Assembly: GCF_900106775.1 (NCBI RefSeq)
Contig: NZ_FNNQ01000012.1
Span: 1 to 64,000, forward strand
Length of the DNA stretch: 64,000 bases
Source: Marininema mesophilum
GTDB lineage: Bacteria; Bacillota; Bacilli; Thermoactinomycetales; DSM-45169
Direction of reading: 5' to 3'
Shown: piece by piece, positions 17,397 to 26,163 of the stretch
Position numbering within the stretch: the stretch's first letter is position 1
Layout: the number at the start of each line of letters is the position of its first letter
The notes under the pieces: generated by a model
Told to the model about the DNA's origin: nothing
The model's database searches: none
The model's input: the letters and a program-made list of their open reading frames with translations, nothing else
Made by a program: the position numbers and the translations under genes

Positions 17397-18599
17397 ATGG
17401 GACTTCCAAAGATTGTTGTAATGGGCGCCGGTTTCGGTGGGTTAATGACCGTACGGGGGCTCCAAAAACAGTTAAATCATCAGGAAGCGGAAATTACGCT
17501 GATCAATTTGAATCCGTACCATTATGTAACGACTCAATTACATGAACCAGCAGCAGGAACTCTCGATCCAAATCATACCCGTGTTGCGATTGATTCTTTG
17601 ATCAGCCGGGACAAAGTGCGTTTTATTCAGGATAAAGTGACCGGATTTGATCCAAAAGAAAAGGTCGTTCGATTAGCAGGAACTGAAGAGAATTTGTCCT
17701 ATGACTATTTGATTTGTGCATTGGGTGCAAATACGGAAACCTTCGGTGCTAAGGGAGTACTGGAGAATGCTCTTCTCATTAATAATCTTAATAGTGCACG
17801 GATGATTCGTGAGCATATTGAGTACAACTTTGCTCGTTATCAAGCAAGCGGAGAGAAGAATGAAGAGTTGCTTACCATTGTAGTAGGTGGTGCAGGCTTT
17901 ACTTCCGTCGAATTTGTTGGGGAGCTTGTGGACCGACTTCCTTATCTCTGTGCAGAGTTTGATATTCCACGTGAGAAAGTAAAAATTATCACGATTGAAG
18001 CAGCACCGACAGTAATGCCTGGCTTTGATAAAGAACTCGTAGACTATGCTGTTAACTACTTAAGTGGTAAAGGGGTAGACTTTCGCATCAATACTCCCAT
18101 CGAAGCTGTGACTGAAGATGGCGTTATTCTCAAGGGCGGTGAAGAGGTTAAGGCTGCTAATGTGGTCTGGAACTGTGGTGTGCGTGGTAATTCTCTTCTT
18201 GAAGAGACTGGCTTAGAAACCATGCGTGGGCGAGTAAAAGTGGATGAATTTCTACGAGCTCCAGGCTATGAGGATCTCTTCATCATTGGGGATAACTCTC
18301 TTGTATTCAACGATGAAGAACGTCCTTACCCACCAACTGCTCAGATGGCGATGCAACAAGGTCAACACCTGGCGAAAAACATGGTGGCAGTGCTCCGTGG
18401 TGGAGATATGACCCCCTATGTTTATGCTCCAAAAGGAACTGTCGCATCCTTAGGTCGTAAGATAGGGATCGGGACGGTAGGTAAAAACAATAAAAAAGTG
18501 TTTGGTAGAAAAGCAAGCCTTTTGAAGAAGATCATCGATGCTCGTTGGTTCTTCATTCTCGGTGGTATCTCGCTTGCGTTCAAAAAAGCAAAGCTATAG
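17397..18599 (+). CDS. yumB: Type II NADH dehydrogenase (YumB/Ndh type)
   Basis: A 400-residue single-subunit FAD enzyme that passes electrons from NADH to quinone without proton pumping. It has the FAD motif MGAGFGGLMTVRGLQ at the N-terminus, the NADH motif GGAGFTSVEFVGEL near residue 160 and the FAD contact IGDNSLVF near 300. The C-terminus (IDARWFFILGGISLAFKKAK) has the amphipathic helix used for membrane attachment. I prefer the ATG at 17397; an upstream TTG at 17382 would abut the Rex-like site and has no ribosome site. Confidence 0.92.
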   Translation: MGLPKIVVMGAGFGGLMTVRGLQKQLNHQEAEITLINLNPYHYVTTQLHEPAAGTLDPNHTRVAIDSLISRDKVRFIQDKVTGFDPKEKVVRLAGTEENLSYDYLICALGANTETFGAKGVLENALLINNLNSARMIREHIEYNFARYQASGEKNEELLTIVVGGAGFTSVEFVGELVDRLPYLCAEFDIPREKVKIITIEAAPTVMPGFDKELVDYAVNYLSGKGVDFRINTPIEAVTEDGVILKGGEEVKAANVVWNCGVRGNSLLEETGLETMRGRVKVDEFLRAPGYEDLFIIGDNSLVFNDEERPYPPTAQMAMQQGQHLAKNMVAVLRGGDMTPYVYAPKGTVASLGRKIGIGTVGKNNKKVFGRKASLLKKIIDARWFFILGGISLAFKKAKL

Positions 18600-18621
18600 G
18601 CAGAACCAACGCACCAGAAAT

Positions 18622-18664
18622 AAAAGCCCTTTTGGCGAGAACCGCCGCCAAAGGGGCTTTTGTT
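18622..18664. terminator. Bidirectional terminator between yumB and a convergent aldo/keto reductase gene
   Basis: AAAAGCCC-TTTTGGCG pairs with CGCCAAAGGGGCTTTT and is followed by a T-rich stretch. Confidence 0.8.
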
Positions 18665-18673
18665 TCTTTTTGT

Positions 18674-19510
18674 TTAAAAGTCAAAATGGAAGTTGTCTGG
18701 ATCTTTTCCAGTTCGTTCACCAGTATGTAATTGATCAATCATGGCGATTTCCTCTGAGGTAAGCGCAAAGTCAAATACATCCGCATTACTGATGATCCGC
18801 TCTTTTCGAACGGATTTGGGAATGGTGACGATCCCATTTTGTAAATCCCAACGTAGAATGACCTGGGCGACCGTTTTGCCATGACGCTGAGCGATTTTGC
18901 TCAAGGATTCATTCTCTAGAATACGCCCGCGCATCAAGGGGGACCATGCCTCTAATTGAATATGATTTCCCTGACAGAAGCGAAGTAGTTCTTTTTGTGT
19001 GAGACGAGGATGAAGCTCTACTTGATTAACCATTGGCGGGATATTACAGCGTGACATAAGATCCTCCAGGTGGTGAACATGGAAATTAGACACCCCGATG
19101 GCACGAAGTTGTCCTTCATCGTACAACCGTTCCATAGCTCGCCACGTCTCTTTATATTTTTCCTTAACAGGCCAATGAATTAGATAGAGATCAACGGAGT
19201 CAAGATTCAGGTCTTTTTGGCTCTTTTCAAAAGCAAAAAGCGTTTTATCATATCCTTGATCCGTGTTCCAGATCTTCGTTGTAACGAAGATTTCCCTTCG
19301 CGGAATTCCTGACTCCCGAACGGAACGACCAACACTCTCCTCGTTTTTATAAAGAGAAGCGGTATCGATGTGACGATATCCGTGTTCGAGTGCGGTGCGA
19401 ACCGCATTTTCTGTTTCTGTACCCTCTTCGGCTTTGTAAACACCTAGTCCAAACCAAGGCATTTTGACACCGTTATGTAATCGAGTGGTTGCTTGTAAAT
19501 CGTGAGCCAT
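18674..19510 (-). CDS. Aldo/keto reductase
   Basis: A 278-residue (beta/alpha)8 NADPH-dependent oxidoreductase. The catalytic tetrad is visible: Asp in RHIDTASLY with the Tyr, Lys in FVTTKIWN and His in LIHWPVK. IPKSVRKERI near the C-terminus binds NADPH phosphate. The sequence resembles the Bacillus YvgN/YtbE glyoxal and methylglyoxal reductase group; the physiological aldehyde is unknown. A GGAGG-type site precedes the ATG. It is monocistronic. Confidence 0.92.
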   Translation of the reverse strand: MAHDLQATTRLHNGVKMPWFGLGVYKAEEGTETENAVRTALEHGYRHIDTASLYKNEESVGRSVRESGIPRREIFVTTKIWNTDQGYDKTLFAFEKSQKDLNLDSVDLYLIHWPVKEKYKETWRAMERLYDEGQLRAIGVSNFHVHHLEDLMSRCNIPPMVNQVELHPRLTQKELLRFCQGNHIQLEAWSPLMRGRILENESLSKIAQRHGKTVAQVILRWDLQNGIVTIPKSVRKERIISNADVFDFALTSEEIAMIDQLHTGERTGKDPDNFHFDF

Positions 19511-19770
19511 CTAGATCCTGCCTCCTCTGACGAATGGTTATCCATTTTAACTATACCCTAGCTCCTAAGGTGTCAAGCTGGTCACTTTTCATGGGATTAC
19601 CTGTTACGTAGAAAAATCAAGAGATAAAAAGAGGAAATATAAATTGATAGCGCTTACTTAGGAGTTGGGCTCCTCTCACCCCAAAATTTCCCTCTTTTCT
19701 TTTTCAGCGAAATCCTGTAGTATTGTCTGAAAATTAACGACAAACAAAACAATGTGGGGGTGTCCATCTT

Positions 19771-19905
19771 ATGGAAGGAAGCAGATTAGTTCGAAAGGGT
19801 GAGCGATGTATCTACTGTGAAGGACGAGGATATTATCAGCTCCTTCTTGGTGGCTCAGAAACCTGTGGTTGCTGTAAAGGCAGTGGAAAACAGCCGAAGA
19901 AATAA
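19771..19905 (+). CDS. yuiA: YuiA family zinc-finger-like small protein
   Basis: A 44-residue protein with two DnaJ-type CxxCxGxG motifs: CIYCEGRG and CGCCKGSG, separated by YYQLLLGGSET. This is the pattern of Bacillus YuiA. A GGGGGTG site precedes the ATG and a terminator follows. Its role is unknown; zinc binding is inferred from the cysteine pairs. Confidence 0.85.
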   Translation: MEGSRLVRKGERCIYCEGRGYYQLLLGGSETCGCCKGSGKQPKK

Positions 19906-19938
19906 AACGCCTGGTGAGAAAAAGTCCTAGGTTAAATG

Positions 19939-19980
19939 ATAAACTGATGTCTATATTTATAGGGGTCAGTTTATTTTTTT
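19939..19980 (+). terminator. Rho-independent terminator after yuiA
   Basis: Outer arms ATAAACTGA/TCAGTTTAT and inner arms CTATA/TATAG form an imperfect hairpin, followed by a T run. Confidence 0.8.
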
Positions 19981-20063
19981 AATATATTTCTCTATCGCTA
20001 TATGTCCCTCTCTGCTTTGAGATGGCTCGCTACAGGTATTGTCAAATCATCCGCAATAAAAGA

Positions 20064-20121
20064 GCACCCCTTAGTAGTTCATTTCACAGGGGGTTTTCCT
20101 GTGTCTACTTTGAAGGGGTGC
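20064..20121 (-). terminator. Branched terminator downstream of hemQ
   Basis: On the minus strand GCACCCCTT pairs with AAGGGGTGC, with inner pairs AGTAG/CTACT and ACAGG/CCTGT, then a T-rich tail. It is longer than a usual terminator. Confidence 0.6.
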
Positions 20122-20153
20122 AAATCTCTAAGCCAGGTGATTTATTTAGTTGG

Positions 20154-20927
20154 TTAGAGTGTATTTAAACAGTGGATCACGTCTGCATGATGAATGCATG
20201 TGAACATCGGTACATCACGTAGCGTATAACGGCTTGCTTCCGTTTCCCGTAACTCTTGAACAAGAATGGAGAAATCGGTGATCTCATCCGTTTCAAAGGC
20301 AACGACAAACTCATGATCGTCGATACCAAAGCTGTATGTAGTATTTAGCTTGACGGATGGGAATTTACTTCCCACTTGGATATGCTCGTCCATCATTCCC
20401 TGTCGAGCAGGGTATGAAAGCTGATACCAATCTCGGGTTTTGATAAAAGGATAAACAAAGAGATACTTCTTCATTCCTGGAATGATGTAGACACGAGGAT
20501 TCTGATGCTCAGGATCCATTTTATCTACATACACACTTCGCTTGGTGTAGGAGAGGTAGGAATAGGTGATCTCCAGATACTTTCCTAAACCGGTATGGAG
20601 GAGTTCATGACTCATCTTTTGAAAGGTTTCTACATCTTTAGCAATCCGCCATAATACAAAGTCAGCGTCAGAACGGATGCCGACTGTAGAATAGGAAATA
20701 ACCATGGTGCCGCCGCCTTGATATTCATTAATTACTGCGGCGAATTCTTCTTTCCCCTTTTGTTGCTCTTCCTCGCTCAAACGGCGGAAGGCAGGGTCGA
20801 CTTTGAAGAAGACGAAGTTAACAAATTGAGTCGGTAGTTTGGGCTTTGCTTGTTCACTACCAGTTTGTGCGCCGGTATTCATGCCCGGACGCCCCATTGG
20901 AGGTCTTCCTCCACTTTGTGGACGCAT
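20154..20927 (-). CDS. hemQ: Coproheme decarboxylase HemQ (chlorite-dismutase family)
   Basis: A 257-residue heme-biosynthesis enzyme that oxidatively decarboxylates coproheme to heme b in Gram-positive bacteria. The family core is visible: FVYPFIKTRDWY carries the radical-forming Tyr, MMDEHIQVGSKF supplies the proximal-His region, and FGIDDHEFVVAFE follows. The N-terminal 30 residues are a Pro/Gly/Met-rich extension (GGRPPMGRPGMNTG) not seen in classical HemQ. AAGGGG selects the ATG at 20927; the frame runs 32 codons further upstream without a good site. Confidence 0.88.
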   Translation of the reverse strand: MRPQSGGRPPMGRPGMNTGAQTGSEQAKPKLPTQFVNFVFFKVDPAFRRLSEEEQQKGKEEFAAVINEYQGGGTMVISYSTVGIRSDADFVLWRIAKDVETFQKMSHELLHTGLGKYLEITYSYLSYTKRSVYVDKMDPEHQNPRVYIIPGMKKYLFVYPFIKTRDWYQLSYPARQGMMDEHIQVGSKFPSVKLNTTYSFGIDDHEFVVAFETDEITDFSILVQELRETEASRYTLRDVPMFTCIHHADVIHCLNTL

Positions 20928-21116
20928 GCTGTCATCCCCTTTGATTACTACGTTCATTCCTATTGTAATGTATGTCGAAAGCCCTCGCAAACTGCGGGGG
21001 GAAGTGTCAGTGGAATGCCACAAACGATAGACAATTGACCTAGCATAGACGAATCAGGTAAACTATTGCATGATTGAAAATTTAGTAGTTGATCTTATCG
21101 ATGGGGTGAGTGAACT

Positions 21117-21374
21117 GTGAATGTGCTCCAACTTATCATTGCGATACCACTGTTCACGTTTATGGGTTTTGGAATTTCATTTATATTAAATATGATCCTC
21201 AAAACCACATGGGTGCCATTGGTTCTATATGCAGGGTTATTGGTTTATTTTTTCATCACTAAGGGTGTACTGCTAGGTGGCGATTATTTGATGTTGACGG
21301 TGGGTCTATTGGGAGTTCTCAGTGGTGGATGGGTGATTAACTATCTTCGCGTAAATGGATATCGTATGTTTTGA
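21117..21374 (+). CDS. yuiB: YuiB family membrane protein
   Basis: An 85-residue protein with three hydrophobic segments covering most of its length, matching Bacillus YuiB in size and in ISFILNMILKTTWVP. It starts at GTG with GGGGTGAG upstream. Function is unknown. A terminator follows. In Bacillus yuiB lies beside yuiA, as it nearly does here with hemQ between them on the other strand. Confidence 0.82.
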   Translation: MNVLQLIIAIPLFTFMGFGISFILNMILKTTWVPLVLYAGLLVYFFITKGVLLGGDYLMLTVGLLGVLSGGWVINYLRVNGYRMF

Positions 21375-21402
21375 AACCGATTACACCTAAGAAAGAAAAG
21401 TT

Positions 21403-21424
21403 GCCTCCGAATGGAGGCTTTTTT
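21403..21424 (+). terminator. Rho-independent terminator after yuiB
   Basis: Arms GCCTCC and GGAGGC with a GAAT loop are followed by six T. Confidence 0.85.
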
Positions 21425-21448
21425 GTGCTAGAAACATCATGATCGTGA

Positions 21449-22258
21449 TTATAGTAAGGGAAGGTCAGGATCTACTGGGGAAAACAAATCAGGATATAGA
21501 ATGTGGGCAAGATGACGAATCCCTGTGAGAATGCGCTGGGAAGGGCGGCAATACCAGCCTTCCTCTAAAATATAGACGCGATCTTCTTGAGCAAAAGGGA
21601 GAGACTTCCATTCTGAACGTTCCAGGATCAGATGTTTTTTCACGCGATGGATGGGTACCCCTGTCCAGGCGACGAGTGTATAATCAGGTCGATGAGCTGC
21701 GACATCCTGCCAATTTGTCTTGACACTTTGACCACCCTCTTGTCCAAATACATTGACTCCACCTACGATGGAACTCACATCAGTAAGCCAGTTATCTTTA
21801 CCAGGGGTAAAGACGGGCTTTGGCCACCATTCCCAATAAAGGCGTGGAGTAGGTCGGTTTTTAGGGATCTGCTCTTTGATTTCATCTAATTGATCCACAA
21901 AGGCTTGTGCAACTTTTTGAGCATGCGTCTCTATTCCTGCTTTTCTTCCTACTTTGATTATGTCACTGGGGATACCTTCGATCCGGTCAGGGTAGAGGAC
22001 TAAATAAGGGATACCTGCTTTTTCTAAGCGATCAATGTTTTTTTCCATGCCAGGGACACTTAGAGAAGCGAGTACCCAGTCCGGCTTTAAAGAGATTACT
22101 TTTTCGATATTAATATCAAGATCAGGGCCAAGGCGTGGAAGGTTCTGGATGGAGCCTGGCCAATCTGAATAATTGTCTATGCCAACGATCTGATCACTTA
22201 AACCGAGAGCATGGAGGATCTCCGTATTACTGGGACAGATAGAGACAATGCGTTGCAT
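21449..22258 (-). CDS. BtuF-like cobalamin-binding protein without a signal peptide
   Basis: A 269-residue protein with the helical-backbone periplasmic-binding fold of the vitamin B12/siderophore class. IVSICPSNTEILHALGL opens the N-lobe, DINIEKVISLKPDWVLAS is the family strand-helix and WWPKPVFTPG starts the second lobe. It has no signal peptide or lipobox, so it is either cytoplasmic or not a classical importer subunit; no ABC permease is adjacent. AAGGAG eight bases upstream selects the ATG at 22258 over a GTG three codons earlier. Confidence 0.82.
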   Translation of the reverse strand: MQRIVSICPSNTEILHALGLSDQIVGIDNYSDWPGSIQNLPRLGPDLDINIEKVISLKPDWVLASLSVPGMEKNIDRLEKAGIPYLVLYPDRIEGIPSDIIKVGRKAGIETHAQKVAQAFVDQLDEIKEQIPKNRPTPRLYWEWWPKPVFTPGKDNWLTDVSSIVGGVNVFGQEGGQSVKTNWQDVAAHRPDYTLVAWTGVPIHRVKKHLILERSEWKSLPFAQEDRVYILEEGWYCRPSQRILTGIRHLAHILYPDLFSPVDPDLPLL

Positions 22259-22337
22259 ATACTCCACTCCTTGCAGAATGTAGTAAAATGGCTGATAAGC
22301 ATGTTATAAACTTGCTATCGAAACTATAAAAAGAGAA

Positions 22338-22820
22338 TCAGGACCATAGCCAGTAAAGAAAGAAAGCCATACCTACACCAAACCATGCACCAACGAAGAC
22401 TTCGATAGGTTGATGACCAAGAATCTCCTTCAACTTTACCCCTGTTTCGCGGGGGGACTTTCGATTAATGTGGCGGAGTTCTCCCAAGACTTGGGTGAAA
22501 TCTTCAGCTAATTGGTTAAGCACTTGGGCATGCATCCCTGCTTGTCGGCGAACTCCTGTAGCGTCATACATAACGATCAGTGCAAGAATAGTTGTAATAG
22601 CAAAGAGTGGGGAAGCAAATCCATACCAGATACCAATCGATGTAGCCAAGGAAGTTACCGCAGCCGTATGGCCACTCGGCATTCCTCCAGTGTTTAGAAC
22701 CCAGCTCCAATTCCATTGGCGGGTTACCATGAAATTCCACGGAACTTTGAGCAACTGAGCCAGAGTGATGGCGATAAGAGAAGCCCAAAGGGGATAGTTT
22801 TCAAAAACAGAATTCACCAT
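22338..22820 (-). CDS. yuiD: Divergent PAP2-family (DUF212) membrane phosphatase-like protein
   Basis: A 160-residue integral membrane protein matching Bacillus YuiD. GGMPSGHTAAVTSLATSIG carries the PAP2-like SGH motif, MYDATGVRRQAG the second site, and LGHQPIEVFVGAWFG the C-terminal motif. About four hydrophobic segments are present. The family resembles lipid phosphatases, but the substrate is unknown. The ribosome site is weak (GGACGG). Confidence 0.9.
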   Translation of the reverse strand: MVNSVFENYPLWASLIAITLAQLLKVPWNFMVTRQWNWSWVLNTGGMPSGHTAAVTSLATSIGIWYGFASPLFAITTILALIVMYDATGVRRQAGMHAQVLNQLAEDFTQVLGELRHINRKSPRETGVKLKEILGHQPIEVFVGAWFGVGMAFFLYWLWS

Positions 22821-23037
22821 CGATATGTGCGCCGTCCTTTCGATATTGGATCACTTTTAAAAATCTGTCTGTTAACCCCTTATTACATGAGGGGGGTAGA
22901 TAGCGAAATGGTAAAAGTAAGCGATCTTTATTTTACCGTTTCTTAGACGGGAAAGGAAGACGAAAACGTAGACGAGGAAAAACAGAAGCAACAAATGAAT
23001 GAATTACTACCAACGGATCCTGGGGAGGAGTGTTGAT

Positions 23038-25116
23038 ATGAGCCAAGTGATCAAGGATGGCCATTTGTATCTATATACCAATGATCGAGGGGATCTTCTA
23101 TTGAACAATCAAGAGGGGATGGGGTTCTTTAGACAGGATACCCGCTTCCTTCATCGATTAGAATGGTCACTAGGAGAGGATCTTCCAATACGGATCCTCT
23201 CTGTTGAAACAGAGGGTGCGACAAGCCTTTGTCGTTGTACTCAGGAGACTGGGAAGCAACTATCTGGTGAACCTATCACGGGAAATACATTGGAGATTAC
23301 TCGTCAACGCACGTTATATGATGGTGTTCTCTATGAGACATTTACTTTTCTCAATCGGGGGTTGAAGCCTGTAGCGGTCCCTTTGTATTTTCAGTTTGAC
23401 GCAGACTTTGCTGATCGGGCTGTAATATGTGGTAATGAAGAAGGAAATACCGGACAGTGTGAACCGGTACGTTGGTCAGATACTGGACTTCACTTCGATT
23501 ACATAGGTGGGGATGGTGTTCAGCGGTCATTGGAGATCCGGGTGACTCCTGCTCCGGATACGCCTGGAGAGGGTGGATCTTTGCGGATTCCCCTTTATCT
23601 AGAACCAAAGTTGAGCAAAAAGGTAAGGCTTCGCTTTTTACCTCAAGTGGATGATGAAGCCCTAGAAATTTATGAAGCGAAGGTGGCTGAAGAAGCAGCC
23701 CACAAAAATTATCAGGAGTGGATCGAACAAGCACCTAGGGTAGATTCTGATGACACGGATTTTAACTCCCTCTATCTCCGAAGTCTGAAGGATATGCGTT
23801 TGCTCCTAGCGGATTGGGGTGAGGGTCTAGTCCCTGTAGAAGGTATTCCATGGCACGCTGCTTTTTCTGGAAGATGGAGTATCCTAGCGGCTTTACAATC
23901 CCTCTGTGTGGATGCTGAAGTAGCTAAAAGTGCTGTCCGTGCATTAGCACGTTACCAGGGTAAGAAATTTCAACCTTCTTGGGGTGAAGAGCCCGGAAAG
24001 ATCCCCCATGTTTTTCGTTTTGGAGAACTTAGTGCCATTGAGGGAGCTTCACCGTCCTTTGATTTTACTGGAATAGACACCACGCCGCTATTTCTCATAT
24101 TGATCGCTCAGATCTATCGCTGGACAGGAGATATCGACTTTGTTCGTGAAATGATGCCTGTGGCGCAGAGGGCGTTGGATTGGATCGATACCTATGGAGA
24201 TCCAGGAGATTTTGGTTACACTGCAAACCAACCTGGCTCCGATCCCCTGTATACCCTCCGAGGGAATGCAGAGGAGCAAACTGGCAGAACATCTATCGCC
24301 CTTGCTGAAGTGCAAAGTTATGTTTACTGGACAAAGTCTGCTTGGGTAGAGCTGTATCATCAGTTAGGGAATACTGAGGAAGCACGTCGTCTATCAAGGG
24401 AAGCTGAAGCATTAAAAAAGCGATTTCGCAGGGAGTTTTGGCTTGAAAAAGAGGGGATACCTGCCTTTGCTTTGGATCAGGAAAAGAAGCCGATCCCAGG
24501 TTTTACAAGCAAAGTGGGACATGGTTTACTAGGAGGATTGTATGACAAAGAAGAGGCGATACGGTTGGTGGAACGCCTCTTTGCCCCCGATATGTATAGC
24601 GGCTGGGGAATTCGGACCCTAAGTACCCAGGCGGAAAGATATAATCCTTTTGATCGATACCATGGTTCTATATGGCCTCATGATAATTCCTTCATTTTGC
24701 TTGGTTTAAAAGAGATGGGTTTTCATGATCGAGCGGATCAGTTGATTCAAGATCTTATTCATGCTTCTCGATTCTTTGACAAGTTCCGTTTACCGCAGTT
24801 TTACTGTGGTTATGGGAAAGAAGTAGGAGGGCTCGTACCCGATCCTTCAGCCTGTGCACCCTATGCAGGGTCGGCTGGGGTGGGCTTTGTTCTCCTTCAG
24901 ACGATTCTTGGGATCATCCCAGATGCTAGTAGACGTCGCTTACAACTCTCTCCACGCCTTCCTGATGGGATGAATCGATTGACGGTGCATGGGTTAAAAG
25001 TGGGGAAGGGAGTTCTTGATGTGGAGCTGTCCCGAGTAAATGGTTCGACCTTCCTTCACCTCACAAAAAATACAACAGGATGGTCTGTGAACTGTACAAC
25101 TGAATCCTTTAGATAA
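23038..25116 (+). CDS. Amylo-alpha-1,6-glucosidase-like (GDE family) glycoside hydrolase
   Basis: A 692-residue protein. The N-terminal beta domain (residues about 1-210; GHLYLYTNDRGDLL, QDTRFLHRLEWSL) is the GDE_N_bis type. An (alpha/alpha)6 barrel follows (WHAAFSGRWSILAALQSL, then DRYHGSIWPHDNSFI) with acidic residues typical of debranching enzymes and glucoamylase-clan hydrolases. No signal peptide is seen, so it is probably cytosolic and acts on oligosaccharides or stored glucan. GGGAGGAG selects the ATG at 23038 over one 13 codons upstream. No glycogen genes are adjacent. Confidence 0.88.
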   Translation: MSQVIKDGHLYLYTNDRGDLLLNNQEGMGFFRQDTRFLHRLEWSLGEDLPIRILSVETEGATSLCRCTQETGKQLSGEPITGNTLEITRQRTLYDGVLYETFTFLNRGLKPVAVPLYFQFDADFADRAVICGNEEGNTGQCEPVRWSDTGLHFDYIGGDGVQRSLEIRVTPAPDTPGEGGSLRIPLYLEPKLSKKVRLRFLPQVDDEALEIYEAKVAEEAAHKNYQEWIEQAPRVDSDDTDFNSLYLRSLKDMRLLLADWGEGLVPVEGIPWHAAFSGRWSILAALQSLCVDAEVAKSAVRALARYQGKKFQPSWGEEPGKIPHVFRFGELSAIEGASPSFDFTGIDTTPLFLILIAQIYRWTGDIDFVREMMPVAQRALDWIDTYGDPGDFGYTANQPGSDPLYTLRGNAEEQTGRTSIALAEVQSYVYWTKSAWVELYHQLGNTEEARRLSREAEALKKRFRREFWLEKEGIPAFALDQEKKPIPGFTSKVGHGLLGGLYDKEEAIRLVERLFAPDMYSGWGIRTLSTQAERYNPFDRYHGSIWPHDNSFILLGLKEMGFHDRADQLIQDLIHASRFFDKFRLPQFYCGYGKEVGGLVPDPSACAPYAGSAGVGFVLLQTILGIIPDASRRRLQLSPRLPDGMNRLTVHGLKVGKGVLDVELSRVNGSTFLHLTKNTTGWSVNCTTESFR

Positions 25117-25122
25117 AAAGAC

Positions 25123-25164
25123 AAAAGGGGTACCGTTTTCCTAGATGACGGTCCCCCTTTTTTA
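25123..25164. terminator. Terminator between convergent genes
   Basis: AAAAGGGG and CCGT pair with ACGG and CCCCTTTT; a T run follows on the plus strand and an A run mirrors it. Confidence 0.8.
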
Positions 25165-25178
25165 TACCATATTTTTTA

Positions 25179-25454
25179 TTATTTCTGTTGCCTTCTAGAT
25201 TCTCTAGGAAGCTTAACAGTGTAAAGCCCTTGAGTACGCCAGAGGTTAGCTAGGCTGATGAGAAAAAGTGAAAGGCCACCGAGGATCATCCAGCCCCCGC
25301 TTGTGTAGAAAATAAGTGACTCCCAATCGGCAGTTTTTGGTGGCTCTAGGACTGTAAAATAAAGCCCGAATAAGAGAAGGATTAACCCAAAGGCGTGGGC
25401 AACGACCCAAATTGATCTACCAGTTCCTCTGAAGAGATCTGTATCCGCTCTCAT
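25179..25454 (-). CDS. Small two-pass membrane protein
   Basis: A 91-residue protein with two transmembrane segments (about WVVAHAFGLILLLFGLYF and the GWMILGGLSLFLISLANL region) and a basic C-terminal tail. I recognise no family. AAAGGTGG upstream favours the ATG at 25454; a GTG four codons earlier is possible. It lies convergent to the glycosidase gene and is separated from the next gene by 200 bases. Confidence 0.7.
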   Translation of the reverse strand: MRADTDLFRGTGRSIWVVAHAFGLILLLFGLYFTVLEPPKTADWESLIFYTSGGWMILGGLSLFLISLANLWRTQGLYTVKLPRESRRQQK

Positions 25455-25653
25455 TCCTTCGACCACCTTTCCATGGTCGTCCTTATAGCAGAATATTTAC
25501 TCTTATCTCTATATATTCCACTAAGTCCCTGAGAGTCCTTTCAATTTGGTTACAATTTATTTTTGGGTGCAGTGAGCGTTTGGTGATCGGTCATGACAAA
25601 GAGGACTTCAAGGAAATCCCCTTTGTCATTAGATGTGTAGCGTATAGAATTTC

Positions 25654-26163
25654 TTATTCTTCAGATACGGAAATGACTTTTGCTTGCCCCCAAGGTGCCA
25701 CTTTAATCTTAGTGATAAGAGGCTTATTATCGGGCCAATTGACGTGAGTACCTTGCGGAAGGGTATATTCCTCAAGACCAAAATGGAGCATTACTTTTTT
25801 TGAATCCATTTCCTCAACCTGTGTGCGAAGGATGACTTCATCTCCATGTGAAGTAGGTTTCTCAGGATAAATGCCTTGAACCTCCCAAGTTCTTCCCACA
25901 GGAGCCAGTTTGGCGTAATACCAGCGGTTGCTAGTTTGTAGATATTCCCGTTGTTTTCCCTTCCAGAGAGAAGAGGAGATTTCGGATTGCTGATAAACTA
26001 GATCAATTTCTTTATCAATCATCGGTTCCGATTGATCATAAGGTTTCGTTTTTAATCGGATCTCCTTCCCCCAGATGTCGATTGCGTACCAACTGGATGC
26101 GATGGTTGCCAGTATCAGAACTTGTAAGCTAATAAGTAATGGAAGCCAACGACGACGATTCAT
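25654..26163 (-). CDS. GDYXXLXY-like membrane-anchored protein
   Basis: A 169-residue protein with one N-terminal transmembrane anchor and an extracellular domain. Gene order (immediately after a DUF2157 gene with ATGA overlap) and the layout of the domain match the GDYXXLXY family. The eponymous motif is diverged: the equivalent stretch reads KEIDLVYQQSEI. Function of the pair is unknown; coupling suggests a membrane complex. Confidence 0.7.
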   Translation of the reverse strand: MNRRRWLPLLISLQVLILATIASSWYAIDIWGKEIRLKTKPYDQSEPMIDKEIDLVYQQSEISSSLWKGKQREYLQTSNRWYYAKLAPVGRTWEVQGIYPEKPTSHGDEVILRTQVEEMDSKKVMLHFGLEEYTLPQGTHVNWPDNKPLITKIKVAPWGQAKVISVSEE

